DNA of 5,519 nucleotides from Planctomycetaceae bacterium. Its GTDB lineage: Bacteria > Planctomycetota > Planctomycetia > Pirellulales > Pirellulaceae. The notes under the pieces were generated by a model. The model saw nothing but the letters and a program-made list of their open reading frames with translations. It did not search any database and was not told where the DNA came from. Location of the stretch: NCBI GenBank assembly GCA_007129635.1, contig SKVE01000830.1:1-5519 (forward strand), given 5' to 3'. Below, piece by piece: positions 5,365-5,519 of this stretch. Position numbers and translations under genes: made by a program. The first letter of the stretch is position 1, and each line of letters opens with the position of its first letter.

Positions 5365-5519
5365 TTGCCGTTCGATATTGTCAACATCAATCCGCAATCG
5401 GGAGTCTTTTTCGAGATCTCGATCGATCCGGCGGGTGAGATTACTGACGCTCTCGGGTCGCCCCAAGCCCAAGCGAGTCGCCAGATCTCTCAACGTGACT
5501 GAGGTCATCCGGCGAGCCA
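5331..5519 (-). mobile_element. end of a RAYT-type element, partial
   Basis: The block begins at GGGGTCAGACC, abruptly ends homology to the 3278 gene, and contains the 3' end of a transposase-like gene on the minus strand. From general knowledge, this motif recurs beside REP-associated transposase genes in planctomycetes and other bacteria. The other end is outside the window, so the element's extent is unknown. Confidence 0.5.
5335..5519 (-). CDS. C-terminal part of a probable REP-associated tyrosine transposase
   Basis: On the minus strand an open frame enters the window at its right edge and ends at TGA (5335-5337 on the plus strand), giving the last 60 residues of a larger protein. It reads VTLRDLATRLGLGRPESVSN, then LTRRIDRDLEKDSRLRIDVDNIERQL and a polar tail. 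The helix-turn-helix-like 'RDLATRLGLGRPESVSNLTRR' resembles the DnaA-like C-terminal domain found in some REP-associated tyrosine (IS200-like, Y1) transposases of planctomycetes. The catalytic HUH and Tyr motifs would lie upstream, outside the window, so the assignment is by tail and context only. The stop codon lies inside the GGGGTCAGACC motif (as GGTCTGACCCC on this strand), a tight coupling of gene end and element end. It could also be another DNA-binding protein with a similar tail. Confidence 0.55.
   Translation of the reverse strand, partial: ARRMTSVTLRDLATRLGLGRPESVSNLTRRIDRDLEKDSRLRIDVDNIERQLSDKTNNKV

Overview
This window looks like chromosomal DNA of a Planctomycetota bacterium, probably Pirellulales-like. 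The assignment is an inference. It rests on moderately high G+C coding sequence, a long Tat-exported enzyme with a lectin-like tail, a secreted DUF885 protein, and a partial transposase-like gene next to the motif GGGGTCAGACC. No rRNA, tRNA or taxonomic marker is present to prove it.

Layout: (1) 4-1800 (+) is a complete, probably exported DUF885 protein with a gluzincin-like HEAMPGH motif. (2) 1801-2113 is non-coding, with a terminator-like hairpin at 1878-1904 and a 12-bp tandem repeat just before the next gene. (3) 2114-3001 (+) is the first half of a TolC-family outer-membrane efflux lipoprotein. Its homology stops at 2938, exactly where a short A+T-rich direct repeat (2939-3014) begins. 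(4) 3015-3104 directly after the repeats reads like the N-terminus of a 5-keto-4-deoxyuronate isomerase (KduI) that soon hits a stop. So 2939-3104 appears to be a scar joining pieces of unrelated genes. (5) 3105-3277 is an A+T-rich leader with two TTGACA boxes and a small palindrome. (6) 3278-5071 (+) is a Tat-exported nucleoside-hydrolase-fold protein with altered metal-site residues, fused to a concanavalin-A-like beta-sandwich domain. A strong hairpin follows at 5090-5122. (7) 5182-5364 (+) repeats the RBS and Tat leader of the previous gene but loses the rest at GGGGTCAGACC (5331-5341). (8) 5335-5519 (-) is the C-terminus of a protein that resembles the tail of a REP-associated (IS200-like) transposase and runs off the window.

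The genes do not form one evident pathway. The left half is an ordinary stretch (peptidase-like gene, then an efflux gene). The right half is a degraded or rearranged accessory stretch with two paralogous Tat-leader genes, one intact and one interrupted. I see no convincing defence system, CRISPR array or new multi-gene system. The most interesting content is the repeat-bounded scar, the leader duplication cut by a transposon-like end, and the unusual nucleoside-hydrolase fusion.
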